Source: CAVSMC01 sp963728935 (GTDB lineage: Bacteria; Pseudomonadota; Gammaproteobacteria; Burkholderiales; Casimicrobiaceae). Taken from it: DNA of 64,000 nt. Below, piece by piece: positions 1 to 9,633 of the stretch. Positions within the stretch are counted from its first letter, which is position 1. The number at the start of each line of letters is the position of its first letter. The notes beneath the pieces were generated by a model that did no database searches, was not told where the DNA came from, and saw only the letters and a list, made by a program, of their open reading frames with translations. The stretch covers positions 1 through 64,000 of the forward strand of contig CAVSMC010000009.1 of assembly GCA_963728935.1 (NCBI GenBank), written 5' to 3'. A program made the translations under genes and the position numbers.

Positions 1-363
1 CGCGTTCGCGCTCGACGTTCGAGTTATCTCCCCAATGTCGTTGCAATCACCCCGCACGCAACCCATTGGTCTATCTACTGCTGAGCTTTGCGTGCGGATC
101 TCACGATGCGAATTGTGTCCTCAAATCAGGACACAGTTAACTCATAACGCAGGAAAAAGAGAAAGCGCCTGCATCGCTGCAAGCCCTTGATTGTTTGGTT
201 AAAGGGGGCTGCAACCAGACCGTCTACCCGTGCGCGCAGGCGATGGGCACCGCTGACTTTTTCCATGCCCTGGGCGGCCGCAGGCGACCCCAAAGCAGAA
301 GTCGGCGCGTTTGAAGGCCGGACATTCAGCGTGGCCTCCTTTAGCGCAATGTCCATACTCACC
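1..363. other. non-coding left edge, nothing recognised
   Basis: No convincing coding sequence is seen here. A small hairpin with 7-bp arms (GTGTCCT / AGGACAC) lies near 115-134 and could act as a terminator or as a relic repeat. The stretch lies downstream of the decayed HupE gene. Confidence 0.4.
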
Positions 364-1388
364 TTAGAACGCCGCAACGCGTTCGATCACCCGATAGCTC
401 GCAATACCACCGATGGCGAAGGGCGGAATCCGCCACAACCAACGCAGCTGCGGCACGCTAGTGCGCTGGCCGATCCAGCGTCCCATGGCAATGACCGCGA
501 ACACGGCCGCAATGAACAGCAACTGGCCGATTTCAACTCCGACATTGGGAACAGCAGTGCCACCGGAATCGAAAGCTGCGGCAAGCCAACTTCTGCTAGT
601 GCGCTCCGCGAAGCCCAGTCCATGCAGCAGGCCGAACGTGAACGCGACGACCCAAGGATAGCGCTGCGTCAGTCCAGGGTTGTTTTGCCCGCCGCGCGCG
701 GATGATCTCGCCCGCCACGAAAGCGATGGACAGCGCAATTACCGCCTCTACAGGAGGACCCGGCACGTGCACCCAACCGAGCGTCGCGGCGACCAGCGTC
801 AGGCTGTGCGCGGACCGTAGATGCGGTGACCGTTGCGATCAGGCGCCGCACTCCATTCACAAGAATCACCAGCGCCAGCACAAACAGCAGGTGGTCGAAC
901 CCGGTGAGGATGTGCGCGATGCCAAGCACCGTGTACGTCTGCACGACCTCGAATGGGGCGGGGCTTGCCGTGACGACGAAGCGCGGGTCGAGGGGCAGCA
1001 CCCGCCCCAGCTGCACCAGCCCGTCGGCGCGCTCCAGCCGTACCAGCACGTCGATCCGCGCAGCGGGCAGGTTGGTACTCGATGTATGGCCTTGTCAGCG
1101 AGTTCCGCCATCGACCTCGATGCGCCAACGCTGCACCGCGGTGCCCGCGGCGTAGCTGCTGTGCACCGGCGTTAACGCGCGCGCGCCCTCGGGGAATATC
1201 GGCGCGACCTTGAGCGTGGTTGTTTCAGTCCAGCGCCGGCACTTTCCACGGCAACCGTCGTAGCGAGTGGCGTCGAACTGGCGCAATTGCAAGTAGGCCG
1301 GGCGGAACTCGTCGGCCATGGCAGGGCAGCGCGGCCGCGAACAGCACCCAGCCGAGTATTGCAGCAGGAACCGATGTAGCACGCTCAT
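364..1388 (-). pseudogene. HupE/UreJ-family membrane protein, multiply frameshifted
   Basis: HupE/UreJ_2 proteins are small integral membrane proteins, some linked to nickel or hydrogenase metabolism. Pieces of one can be read in successive frames. An N-terminal part has DEFRPAYLQLRQFDATRYD, a middle part has GIAHILTGFDHLLFVLALVI, and a C-terminal part has FTFGLLHGLGFAE and ends RVIERVAAF. At least four reading-frame changes are needed to join them, near 1340, 1240, 1095, 820 and 670. The first ATG at 1388 overlaps the TGA of the upstream isomerase gene (ATGA), so the two were once an operon. The HupE - PpiC - DUF3604 combination recurs in proteobacterial genomes. Here the gene is almost certainly non-functional unless the base calls are poor. 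Confidence 0.8.
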
Positions 1389-2238
1389 CGCTGTGGGGCC
1401 AAAGAAGCCAGTTTCTTGGTCTCGACTACGACCGTATAGTGGCTGCGGAGCTTCTGGTAGCTGTCACTGCGCGAGCTCGCGCGGCGTTCGTTTTCCCATT
1501 CGCGCGCAACGATTCGGCGAATCCGTCGAGCTCCGGCAGCGCGGCCGGGGTACGCGCGGTAACGCGCACCAGATGCGTGCCGAAACTCGACGCAATCGGT
1601 CCGCTCCACTGTCCGAGGGGTGCCGTTTCTAGCTGCCGCGCGAACCCCGCGCCGAAGTCGCGAGCGACCAGGTCCTGCGCAGTGTTCTCGACCCGACCTG
1701 GCAGCAGGGACGACTGACCCAGTTTCCCCGGGTCGGCACCACGCGATAACGCAGCGCGTGCGACGGCGTCTGCGCGCTTGACATCCGCTGGAGTGGCGGC
1801 ACCATCCAAGAAGATCTGCTCGAAGCTCACCGACGCGGGCAAGCGGAAGCGGGCGGCGTTCTTGGTCACGTAGGCAGCCAAGTCCGCATCGCTGGGGATT
1901 TCGCGTGCACTTTCCTCTTCCGCAATGACTTCGAACTTCTGGCGAACGCGCCGCTTGATCAACGCGTCATCGCGATCGAGACCGAGCGCCAGCCCCTCGC
2001 GGTAGAGAATCTCGTCGCGTACATAGGCGTCGACGAGACCCGCGAGCTCCTGCTCGCTGGGCTTCCGGATCCAGCGCGCCTCGTACTCGCGCGCCATCTC
2101 GTCAACCAACTTCTGGCTGATCACGATGCTCGAGCCCGCGCGATTCGGCGCTGCAATCTTTCCATACACGACGAATAGCGCGATCCCGATCAGCAGGAAG
2201 TGAAGGATCGGCTCCTGTAACAGTCGTCTTATTCGCAC
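1385..2238 (-). pseudogene. PpiC/parvulin-type peptidyl-prolyl isomerase, frameshifted near the C-terminus
   Basis: This encodes a membrane-anchored parvulin-type folding factor of the envelope. A hydrophobic anchor (LHFLLIGIALFVVYG) follows the first few residues. A helical region (EQELAGLVDAYVRDEILYREGLALGLD) and a PpiC-like domain with SFEQIFLD and GQWSGPIASSFGTHLVRV come next. Near 1520 one base must be added or lost to continue from LPELDGFAE into VAREWENERRASS and on to the TGA at 1385. In the unshifted frame the protein runs into unrelated sequence. The chosen start is the GTG at 2238, preceded by GAGAGG. A TTG at 2316 directly after the DUF3604 stop is the alternative. The gene sits between DUF3604 and HupE. 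Confidence 0.75.
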
Positions 2239-2316
2239 GCGATACCTCTCGTCGGAAACAATCGGGCGCAAGGGTGCAGCCCGGGTCAAACGCGGGGCAG
2301 CAATGTTGCGCGCCAA

Positions 2317-4217
2317 TCACGTCGGCGAATACCAGATCGGCGACGTATAAGCGCGATCCTGAATTGCCATCGGGGCTTCTGGCGGCGGTTTGGTGCCGAA
2401 GAACTCGCGTCGTACGTCGTCCAGCGCGGCGTCGGGATTTCGATCACTCGGACGTAGTAGAACGCACGTTGCTTCGGATCGAAGCTCGGGTCCTTCCAGT
2501 GCGCGTGCAGGTACGGCGCTCCGATCGCATTCGTGTAGCTCGCGTCCTTCACGTTCACGGTGTTGCCGACCGGCGGCAACTTGCCGTCCTTGCCCGGCTT
2601 GCGGTTGCCTGACCATGCCACGTCGTAGACCTTCTCGTGCGTGTTGCCGGCAGCGTCCAGCCAGCCCTTGATGACCTGGATGCGGTCGAGGTTCGCGCCA
2701 TCGGCGTCGCGCACAGCACGCACCAGGAACGTAGGCGCCTTGCCGGCCGGTGCGCTCTTGAGATCGCCGCCCATCGGTACGCCGCGCTTGTAGCCCTGTT
2801 CGGCGAAATCCGAACGCTCGAGGTCCTTGGCCGTGAAGTCATAGCCGCCAAACACGCGCACCAGCAACCGCGTACCGGTCGTGGCGTAGACCTCCTTGCG
2901 CGCCATCGCGTCCCACAGTGCTTCTCGCGTGTTTTCTCTCGCCCAGACTCCGGCGAGACCCGATGCGCTCGTCATCCACGCGTACTGCTTCAACGCCTTG
3001 TCCTCGATCAGACGGCCGGTGATGACCTCATCGAAGCGGACCGGATTAGCCGACGGCTCAAGCGGCACGACCTTGCCGAAGAAGTTGTCTTCCTGGGTGG
3101 TCGAGAGCGAGGTGTGTGAGTCAGTCGAGCCGACGATGCCGAACTTGAACGGATTCGCTCCAAGTTGCTGCTCGTACTTCAAGCCACGCTTGAAGGCTTC
3201 GCGCGTGTATTCGCGCGGCAGCATCGCCGGCGTATGAATCTCGAGCCCGAAACTACTCTTGTCCCAGCGCTCGAAGTTGGCGAACTCGTCGTTGGGCGAA
3301 AGCGCCGGGTGTGTTTCGCCGTCGCCCTTCATCTGCGTCGTTTCGTAAAGCGGCTCCCAGCGCATCCTGCGCTCCGCGTAGTCGCGATCGATCGGCTTCT
3401 TGGTGGTCAGCGTCACGTCGTCGAACATGAGGCCCATGGAAAGATTGCCGTTGTGCGGGATGGCCAGTAGCCGGGTGCCGGTCTTCTTCTCGGCATCACT
3501 CATCCACTGCCACAGGACCTCGGGGTCAACGGTGTCGTACTGGGAGATCGGAATAATCTTGTCGGCCTGCTCCTTGCCGCCGCGGAAGATCACGTTGCGG
3601 TGAAGGTTGTTGCCACCCGGTGTCGAGGTCCATTCGAAGCCGATGAAGGCGGTGAACCGACCCGGCTCGTTGTACTTTTCGGCCGCCGCCGTTTCCTGCT
3701 CCCACATCTTTCGCGTGACAGCGTCATTGCCTTTGAACGGATCGTCGCGCGCATTCAGGCGCTTGGTCCACTCGTTGAAGGCTTCAAGGCCCTTGCCCGC
3801 CTTGACCAGGTCATACACCTTGCGACCCCAGTCAGATTTCAGCAACTCCGGGTCCGAATTGGCGATTTGCGGCGCCAGGCCGAGGTTCTCCGAATGATCG
3901 GAAACGACTAGGAAGTCGAGTGGCCGCTGTAATTTAGCCGGAAGGCCGGTGCTGGACTTCACTTCTTCGCCACGTGCGAACCGATACGCTTCTTCCGGCC
4001 CCAACGTATTTCCGATCATTCCCGCGTCCGTCGAATAAGACGTGTGCAGATGGGTGTCCCCAAAGTAAACGCGGTTCGGGAAGTCTTTTGCCGGGTATGG
4101 CGAGTAATCGATTTTCTTGCCTGTCGGCGGTGGAATATCCTGCGCCCGCAGATCTGCAGCACTCGCGACCACGACAACACTCGCTCCAGCGATCATCATA
4201 CGAAACGCTTGCTTCAT
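2317..4217 (-). pseudogene. DUF3604 family exported protein, one C-terminal frameshift
   Basis: DUF3604 proteins are large exported proteins of about 630 residues with PHP-like metal-binding motifs. Their biochemical role is not established. The ATG at 4217 has GGGAG nine bases upstream and encodes a signal peptide (MKQAFRMMIAGASVVVVASA). Conserved segments include FGDTHLHTSYSTDAGM, FLVVSDHSENLG, FIGFEWTSTPGGNNLHRNV, AIPHNGNLSMG and GIVGSTDSHTSLS. The body is intact, but after RWTTYDA near 2405 a single missing base separates it from the expected ending FFGTKPPPEAPM...YTSPIWYSPT in the next frame, which stops at 2317. The frameshift removes only about 30 residues, so a partly working protein is possible. 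It is the first gene of the DUF3604-PpiC-HupE run. Confidence 0.85.
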
Positions 4218-4262
4218 CGCAATAATCTCCCGCAGTCGAGCACCATGCATATGGGTTTGAAA

Positions 4263-4535
4263 TCACCAACGAAAAGCGACACCGAGCGCCGGGCCACTCA
4301 AATTCAAACTCTCGATCTTCTGGCCTGACTTGAAGTTGTAATCGAGATATTCCAAGCCGCGCTGATTTCGCCCAAGTTGAAGGCCTAGCCGATACCCGCG
4401 ATGCCCCGCCAAGTCAGATCCGATTCGCCTGTTCCGACATCGATGCAATACGGAACGAACCATTCCCTGCTCGCCCCGAAGTTGAGCCGCCCCTTGACGC
4501 CGACAATGGTATACCAGTTATCGAGCTTCACTTCG
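4263..4535 (-). pseudogene. C-terminal fragment of an outer-membrane beta-barrel protein
   Basis: The fragment reads NWYTIVGVKGRLNFG and then WFVPYCIDVGTGESDLTW in one frame. It then shifts near 4395 to YLDYNFKSGQKIESLNLSG and ends PALGVAFRW. The alternating pattern and the terminal aromatic residue are typical of an outer-membrane barrel. The N-terminal two thirds are missing. Homologous small barrels are often found beside DUF3604 genes, so this is likely the first gene of the decayed cluster. No function can be assigned. Confidence 0.6.
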
Positions 4536-4608
4536 CACCCTGATCCGTGTCTTCTCGTCGATTGGAACCGTTGAAAACATGTCCGCGAAATCCACCCGCA
4601 CTGCGCAC

Positions 4609-4899
4609 TCATCCCGGTTGCCCTTGAAACTGTTCGGACCGTTCCTTGCGCAACAGCCCCCAATGCAGAAATCCGAAGAGCAACGTCAGGGCGATGCTGT
4701 CGACCAGCGGCCCCGAATATCGCTTGACGCTCCCGAAAGCGATCAGCAGCTCGAGAACATGTCCCGCCAACAGGACGACGGCGACGATTTGCAATACCGA
4801 GGTGGCGGTGGATGATGGGATGGCGAAAGATGTGGCGCCCTGATTGTCCGCGGCGCGGCTGCGCAATCCCCTGCGCATCGCCGTTTTGCCGCAAGTCAT
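4609..4899 (-). CDS. small hypothetical membrane protein (96 aa)
   Basis: Residues about 33-53 (VLQIVAVVLLAGHVLELLI) and 66-82 (VDSIALTLLFGFLHWGLL) form two likely transmembrane helices. A charged tail (RKERSEQFQGQPG) follows. I recognise no family. The first 30 residues are arginine-rich and may not belong to the real protein, so a later start is possible. It lies upstream of the decayed outer-membrane fragment on the same strand and could be another cluster relic. Confidence 0.35.
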   Translation of the reverse strand: MTCGKTAMRRGLRSRAADNQGATSFAIPSSTATSVLQIVAVVLLAGHVLELLIAFGSVKRYSGPLVDSIALTLLFGFLHWGLLRKERSEQFQGQPG

Positions 4900-4924
4900 T
4901 GTGCACGCCGAGGGCCAGAATTCT

Positions 4925-4941
4925 CCCCCTATCCTAGGGGG
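4925..4941. promoter_or_regulatory. palindrome CCCCCTA-TCC-TAGGGGG, possible operator
   Basis: A perfect inverted repeat has 7-bp arms around a 3-bp centre. It lies just upstream of the minus-strand cluster that runs from 4899 to 364. Its position and symmetry fit a binding site for a dimeric activator or repressor. No cognate regulator is nearby. Confidence 0.4.
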
Positions 4942-5219
4942 GTGAATCGATTGTCGTCCTACCGTGGTATTAGGTCCGCGCAGACGCCTCTTCTCGCGGC
5001 CACATGTCGTTCAGCGACCGCTTCGGAGCAATTTTGATGGCACCGTCGACCGGGCGGAGTTAGCCGGGCTGAGACATTGGCGAAGGGTCGAGCGGCTTTC
5101 CGGTGGCCCAGGAGTGGACCGACGGCACGACGCAGAAGAGCCGAATCGAGCGGTTCAAGAAGCCCCTCATGCACGCAGACGCGAACAAGGCCGACCCGCT
5201 CGCCTTCCTGTTGGTGAAG

Positions 5220-5468
5220 TCAATGCTGTTGACCGGATCCATGTTTGCGTAGGTAGTCGTGACCCTTGGCTGTGATGGTTATGACACCGGCGACGTTCCT
5301 AGAGACGTAACCGCCCTCAAGCAGCGCCTTGATGATGTGAGGCTCCTCGAAGCGCAGCGAGATCCCGTTCGCGCACGTACGCAAAGCGTCCAGTTGCTCG
5401 TCGGTGAGGCGCGGGGTGAAACGCGGCGGCAATTTCGCTGGCGTAGTGATGTTCGGCGCGCATTCCAC
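5220..5468 (-). CDS. hypothetical small protein, winged-helix-like (82 aa)
   Basis: The protein has a helical stretch (RLTDEQLDALRTCANG), a second helix (EEPHIIKALLEGGYV) and a strand-rich end (VAGVITITAKGHDYLRKHG). This pattern matches the wing and last helix of small winged-helix DNA-binding folds. The start is a GTG with no clear Shine-Dalgarno sequence. It lies at the left side of a prophage remnant and could be a phage accessory gene. Family and function are unknown to me. Confidence 0.45.
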   Translation of the reverse strand: MECAPNITTPAKLPPRFTPRLTDEQLDALRTCANGISLRFEEPHIIKALLEGGYVSRNVAGVITITAKGHDYLRKHGSGQQH

Positions 5469-6132
5469 TGTAGGCGGATAGTGCTTGACGTCTGATCGCG
5501 CAAAGTAAGCGCGCGATAAGCGGTCATACGCAGGGGACTAACGAAGTGTCGTGAACAGCCCCGAACCGAGCCTGCCGAAGTCAAACTGACCGTGGGACCG
5601 CGCCCGACTCGTTCCGTGTTCAGAACAAAGAAGGGGTGGCGACCGTCGATGCACGTCGGTTGACTTTACGGTCGCGCTTCGGCAAGGGACCGCGACCGCG
5701 TTCAGTCAACTGAATAAGCGCTGCTTTTGCGAGCTCGGAACGTATATTGCTCTCAATACGAAAGGAAGATTCGTATCAGACAACTACCGAGCACGAAGGA
5801 GCATTGCATCTTGGACAGCAGCAAGGATTCTAAGGGTGTGCAGTTTCGTCGCTTGACCACTGCCGACTTCGCCCGTTTGAGCTCGTCTTTGCAGTTGGTC
5901 CGGCTCGCGATTAGGCGGGCACAGCTAAGTAGCCGCAGGGCGCTTGCGAAGCACGTTTCAAACAAAGGCCGGCACACGGACCTGTGATGCGCGCGAGAGC
6001 AGTTCTGACCCTGGCCCAAAGGGCTCGTGCGCTATGACCGACGGCACACTCGTCGTGATCCGCGCACACTAGCGAATCTTCGCGACGAGAAGAAAGCATC
6101 TAACAACGCGCGCCTGTTGAGGGGCACGGATC
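5469..6132. other. 664-bp stretch without a confident gene
   Basis: The stretch holds a perfect 7-bp-arm inverted repeat (ATACGAA / TTCGTAT) at 5756-5776. A weak plus-strand reading frame follows from about 5813 to 5987, encoding roughly 58 residues rich in Arg, Ser and Leu, with GAAGGAG 10-20 bases upstream of a possible TTG start. The palindrome could be a phage-type operator. Evidence for the reading frame is too thin to call it a gene. Confidence 0.35.
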
Positions 6133-6501
6133 ATGGGCAATGAGGAAATTGTGTTAATGGCGGGTGTAGAAAGCGGTAATGTGACACTCTACGGTCAACA
6201 ACTCGCGCTCGGCTGGCGGTTTCGACGCTGGTACCCCGATCAGACGCCGCCTATCTCGCACGAATCCGAGACCAGGGGCGATTCGGAATGGGTCAATGGT
6301 TGGGAAGAGGCTTTACGTGGCATCGACCGACATCAATGGTGGCGACTACCAGCAATCCATATCCACCCACAATTTCGGCATCTCGTGTGGACAGCATTGC
6401 AGGCCAGAATGGTCGGAATGCACGGTAGCGACGCCCCGACGGTAGCGCTCTTGCGACGATGGAGAGAGCGGTGTGGTGTGGAAGCCGACGCTTTAACGTA
6501 A
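6133..6501 (+). CDS. hypothetical protein (122 aa)
   Basis: The ATG is preceded by GAGGGG at a good distance. The product reads as a soluble globular protein. It begins with short strands (NVTLYGQQLALGWRFRRW), followed by a tryptophan-rich centre (SEWVNGWEEALRGIDRHQWWRL) and HIHPQFRHLVWTALQ. I believe similar short proteins occur as lone hypotheticals in proteobacteria, but I cannot name a family. It lies within the prophage-remnant zone and is intact. Confidence 0.6.
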   Translation: MGNEEIVLMAGVESGNVTLYGQQLALGWRFRRWYPDQTPPISHESETRGDSEWVNGWEEALRGIDRHQWWRLPAIHIHPQFRHLVWTALQARMVGMHGSDAPTVALLRRWRERCGVEADALT

Positions 6502-6731
6502 GCGCTTGCACTCATACACCCAAAGGCGCGACGACCCAGGCGTCGGATTGGCGCGAGCAAAAAATAGTCAAAACGCCAATTGCATTCGTGTCTCTCTTGC
6601 GCGGTTTAGCGGCGCAGGCTGTCTGCGCCGGGGTAATTTGGGGCGCGGCCAGCGCCACTGAGTGCGGGCGACCGGCTCAGTAAGCGCGATAGCGGTTGCT
6701 CGCTTCATCGCGTACGCGCTTCAATGGGGGC

Positions 6732-6953
6732 ATGCTCTACAGGCTCCTCGCCGTGCCCGCGCCTGTCGTCGTCTACCCCTTCCGCTATCGTCATGAGCTG
6801 ACCGGCAAGTGGGTCCGGGCGCGCTACACGGCCGACTTGAACGAGATCGCGGCGCGGTACAGGGACTGGGAGATCACCGGGCCGCCGGAGACGCGGACAC
6901 CCGCCGATGGATCATTCAGTGTGCGCGATGCCGCAGTGTGGCCGCGCGCCTGA
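6732..6953 (+). CDS. small phage-associated hypothetical protein (73 aa)
   Basis: The conserved-looking core is PFRYRHELTGKWVRARYTAD followed by LNEIAARYRDWEITGPPE, a pattern I associate with small prophage genes upstream of replication functions. The start ATG at 6732 has a G-rich stretch directly before it. It lies about 50 bp upstream of the helicase relic on the same strand. Its function is unknown. The last 15 residues look less protein-like and may follow a small frameshift. Confidence 0.45.
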   Translation: MLYRLLAVPAPVVVYPFRYRHELTGKWVRARYTADLNEIAARYRDWEITGPPETRTPADGSFSVRDAAVWPRA

Positions 6954-7001
6954 CGAGCTCGTCACGTACCTGCGCGAGCGGCTCACGAGGCGGGCAGCCG
7001 G

Positions 7002-7883
7002 GTGAAGGTCATTCCCGAAGAGTTCGAGTGGGAAGCGTGGGACGAGGCGCCAGAGGTTGGTAAGGTCGATGCACGCCTCGGCCGTTGTCGACGAGGTCAT
7101 CGACGCGTTCTATGGGCCGAACGAGGACCGCGGCGCCTACTTGCCGTGGAACAAGGCGATGGACAAGCTGCGGCTTCGCAAGCGCGAGGTGACCGTTTAT
7201 GCGGGCATCAACGGTCACGGCAAGAGCGGCGTCGCCTGCCAGATCGCGCTTGGGCTCGCGCGTCAGGCCGAAAGGTCGCTGCTGTGCTCGTTCGAGATGC
7301 GCTCGGCACAGACGATGCAGCGCATGACTCGGCAAGCCGCGGCGGATGACGCGCCGTCGATCCCGTACATCCGCGCGTTTCACCGCTGGACGGACGATCG
7401 GATCTGGCTTTACGACCACTTCGGCGCGTGCGACCCGCGTCGCGTGCTCGCCGTCTGCCGGTACGCGGCCCGCGAGCTCGGCGTTCGGCACGTGTTCGTT
7501 GACCCGCTCATGAAGGTCGTGCGCGACACGGACGATTACACCGGGTCAGAAGGTGTTCGTTGGCGATCTCTGCTCGCTTGCGCTCGGCTTCGACTGTGCA
7601 CGTGCATCTCGTCGCGCACGCGAAGAAGGGTCAGAAGCGAACTCGACGACATCGACAAGTTCGACGTCAAGGGCGCCGGTGAGATCACGGATCAGGCGGA
7701 CAACGTCGTGCTGATCCAACGCAACAAGAAGAAGGAAGCGAAGGTCGCGAAGGGGGTCGAAGATCACTCGCCAGACGTTTGGTTCACGGTGGCGAAGCAG
7801 CGCCACGGTGACTATGAGGGAACCTCGGCTTTTGGTTCGATCGCAAGGCGGGCGCGCTGGCGGAAACTCCGGCCGCTCAGTAG
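7002..7883 (+). pseudogene. phage DnaB-like replicative helicase (RecA-fold ATPase), multiply frameshifted
   Basis: The readable core has LPWNKAMDKLRLRKREVTVY, then the Walker A motif GINGHGKS and SFEMRSAQTMQRM. Walker B-type HVFVDPLMKVVR follows, and the segment ends with GAGEITDQADNVVLIQRNKKK and FTVAKQRHGDYEGT. This is the order of Twinkle/T7 gp4/DnaB-like phage helicases. Frame changes are needed near 7061, 7548, 7600, 7636 and 7823 to recover VFVGDLCSLALGFD, VHLVAHAKKGQK and the natural end GFWFDRKAGALAETPAAQ. The stop is at 7881-7883. With five shifts the gene is dead. It is a marker of a former prophage. Confidence 0.75.
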
Positions 7884-8044
7884 CGCCTCTCAACCTGCCC
7901 TTACCCGCGCGCGAGCCCGGAGAGGTTGACGCATGACGAACGGGAATCCCGACCCAGTGGCGCCCGCTCTTGAGACTACCGACGAGCTGTTGGGCGCGCG
8001 TTCCCATTGAGAGCAACCACGAAATCGACGAAAGGATGACGGAA

Positions 8045-8356
8045 ATGTCAAAGGTGACCACAGATGCGACGCGAGATCGGCTGACGATGGAACAATGGCT
8101 CGAAATCCGCAAGGAAGCCGCGTTAAGAATTGATCCCGAGACTGCTAAGGTCATGTGGAGCTATGAGCAGACGCTCGACCCTTACGCTGTGTACCGAGAC
8201 CTGGCGGAGGAATTGCAGCAAATAGGTCGAGAATTCTTCGCGCGGTCTCCGGGAAGTGACATTTGGGTCCGGTTTGGCGACTTGCCTGTCGAAACGGCAA
8301 TAGACTTCGCGAAATGCACGGATCAAAGCTGTGCTTTCCCGCCGGCCCGTTCTTAG
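8045..8356 (+). CDS. hypothetical protein, probably prophage-associated (about 100 aa)
   Basis: The ATG at 8045 is favoured because AAAGGA lies eight bases upstream. A second ATG lies nine bases earlier. The product contains LTMEQWLEIRKEAALRIDPE, then WSYEQTLDPYAVYRDLAEEL, and SDIWVRFGDLPVETA. I recall this as a conserved hypothetical of alpha- and betaproteobacteria with no assigned function. The last 20 residues (DFAKCTDQSCAFPPARS) look out of frame, so the 3' end may carry a frameshift. It lies between helicase and resolvase relics. Confidence 0.55.
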   Translation: MSKVTTDATRDRLTMEQWLEIRKEAALRIDPETAKVMWSYEQTLDPYAVYRDLAEELQQIGREFFARSPGSDIWVRFGDLPVETAIDFAKCTDQSCAFPPARS

Positions 8357-8440
8357 ACTATGGCCTTCACGGTTCCTGATTGAAGCAGAAGCGCCGCCCC
8401 GCAATGGCAACTGACTTCCTTCCGCGCTTTGGGACGGGAC

Positions 8441-8683
8441 ATGTTGCCCGTGAGTACGCTTTATCTTGGCGTCGACCCACGCTTGAGCGGCGCCATCGCA
8501 GTCGTCAACGGCGACGATCGACTCATCGCCGTTGATGACATGCCGATCCGCGCGCGCGGAAGTGGCCGCGTGAAGCACGAGGTCGCCGCCGCCGCCATCG
8601 CCCACTTGCTCCGGCCCACGTCGAAGCGATCGCGCATTGGATCATCGAGTCGGTTGGCGCACGGCCTTGGCGGTCGGTGGTGA
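8441..8683 (+). pseudogene. RuvC-like phage Holliday-junction resolvase fragment
   Basis: The N-terminus STLYLGVDPRLSGAIAVVNG is the first strand of an RNase H-fold resolvase, with the catalytic Asp in GVDP. RVKHEVAAAAIAHLLRP follows. Near 8615 the frame breaks. The next frame reads HVEAIAHWIIESVGARPWRSV, containing the second acidic motif IIES, and is then lost. About half the protein is missing, including the last catalytic acids. The usual GVDPGLSG reads GVDPRLSG here. The position between helicase and terminase relics fits a phage replication-packaging segment. Confidence 0.6.
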
Positions 8684-8857
8684 CTTGGGCGCGAGCGCGC
8701 TCACAAGGAGGTCACAAGCGCCTCGGCGTTCACGTGCGTTGGGCCGGCAGCGGCTGCTTGTCGGCGGTAGAGTCGGACGTGCAATCGACGGGAGGCTGTC
8801 GGGCCACGCACAATCGAGCGCGTGGTAGTGGCTTCCGTGTCCGCCTACACTTTCGGC

Positions 8858-9589
8858 ATGATGAGGCGCCACAACTGCGACGGCTTGCGTAGGAAGGGTA
8901 AAGCGGCAGCGCCGCCGGGACAGGGGAAGCCGAGTCCGAAATCGACCGCGGTCACGAAGCCGCTCACCCCGGCGATGGAGTCATTCATCGACCACTACAT
9001 GGTGCGGCACAACGCGACGCGCGCTTATCTCGACAGTCACCCGGGCGCGAGCTATCAGACAGCCGCGACCGAGGGCTCGCGGCTTTACCGTGATCCTCGG
9101 GTTTCCTCGGCTATTGAGAAGTTGCTCGCCGATCAACGAGCGCAGGTCCGGGCAACGGCGAAGCGCGTGCTCGAGGAGGCGGCCGCGTTGGCGTTTTCAA
9201 ACCTCGCCGACACGATCGACCGCGACGGGAACTTCATTGCGCCCGACAAGCTCCCGCGCCACGTCGGCGTCGCGCTGAAGAAGGTCAAGCGCCGCGAGAT
9301 CCTAGGCCCCACCGACAAGGAGACCGGCGAGCGCCAAGTGGTCGGCCATACCGTCGAGTTCGAGATGCACGACAAGCCCGGTGCGTTGAAGCTACTCGCC
9401 CTGCACTTCGGCGTGTTCGCCGAGCCAGTGCGTGACTTGAGGGTCGGCACTGGCTTCGCCGCGATGCTTGAATCGGCTGCGGCGCGTGCGCGCGAAGCGG
9501 CCAAGGCGCCTTTGCAGCGGCCTCGTCCGGCCAAGCGCCGGCTCGGCGGGCAGTCGCTCAACCACATCGCAGATAGTCCGACCGGTTAG
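8858..9589 (+). CDS. phage terminase small subunit
   Basis: Small terminase subunits bind phage DNA and recruit the large packaging ATPase. This 243-residue product has the Terminase_2-type core FIDHYMVRHNATRAYLDSHP followed by SYQTAATEGSRLYRDPRVSSAI. A coiled helical part (KLLADQRAQVRATAKRVLEEAA) and a C-terminal GHTVEFEMHDKPGALKLL segment come next. Residues 1-40 are basic and disordered-looking. The frame is intact. No large subunit or portal gene follows; a cellular gene begins on the other strand 45 bp later, so the phage was truncated here. A second, related relic lies near 13.2 kb. Confidence 0.75.
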   Translation: MMRRHNCDGLRRKGKAAAPPGQGKPSPKSTAVTKPLTPAMESFIDHYMVRHNATRAYLDSHPGASYQTAATEGSRLYRDPRVSSAIEKLLADQRAQVRATAKRVLEEAAALAFSNLADTIDRDGNFIAPDKLPRHVGVALKKVKRREILGPTDKETGERQVVGHTVEFEMHDKPGALKLLALHFGVFAEPVRDLRVGTGFAAMLESAAARAREAAKAPLQRPRPAKRRLGGQSLNHIADSPTG

Positions 9590-9633
9590 TCCAGTCTCTC
9601 CGTCGAACCATGACGAACCGCACCGCGCGGCCT

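Noticed and set aside
115..134. Small hairpin GTGTCCT/AGGACAC as a terminator
   Set aside because: No T-run follows on either strand and no gene clearly ends there.
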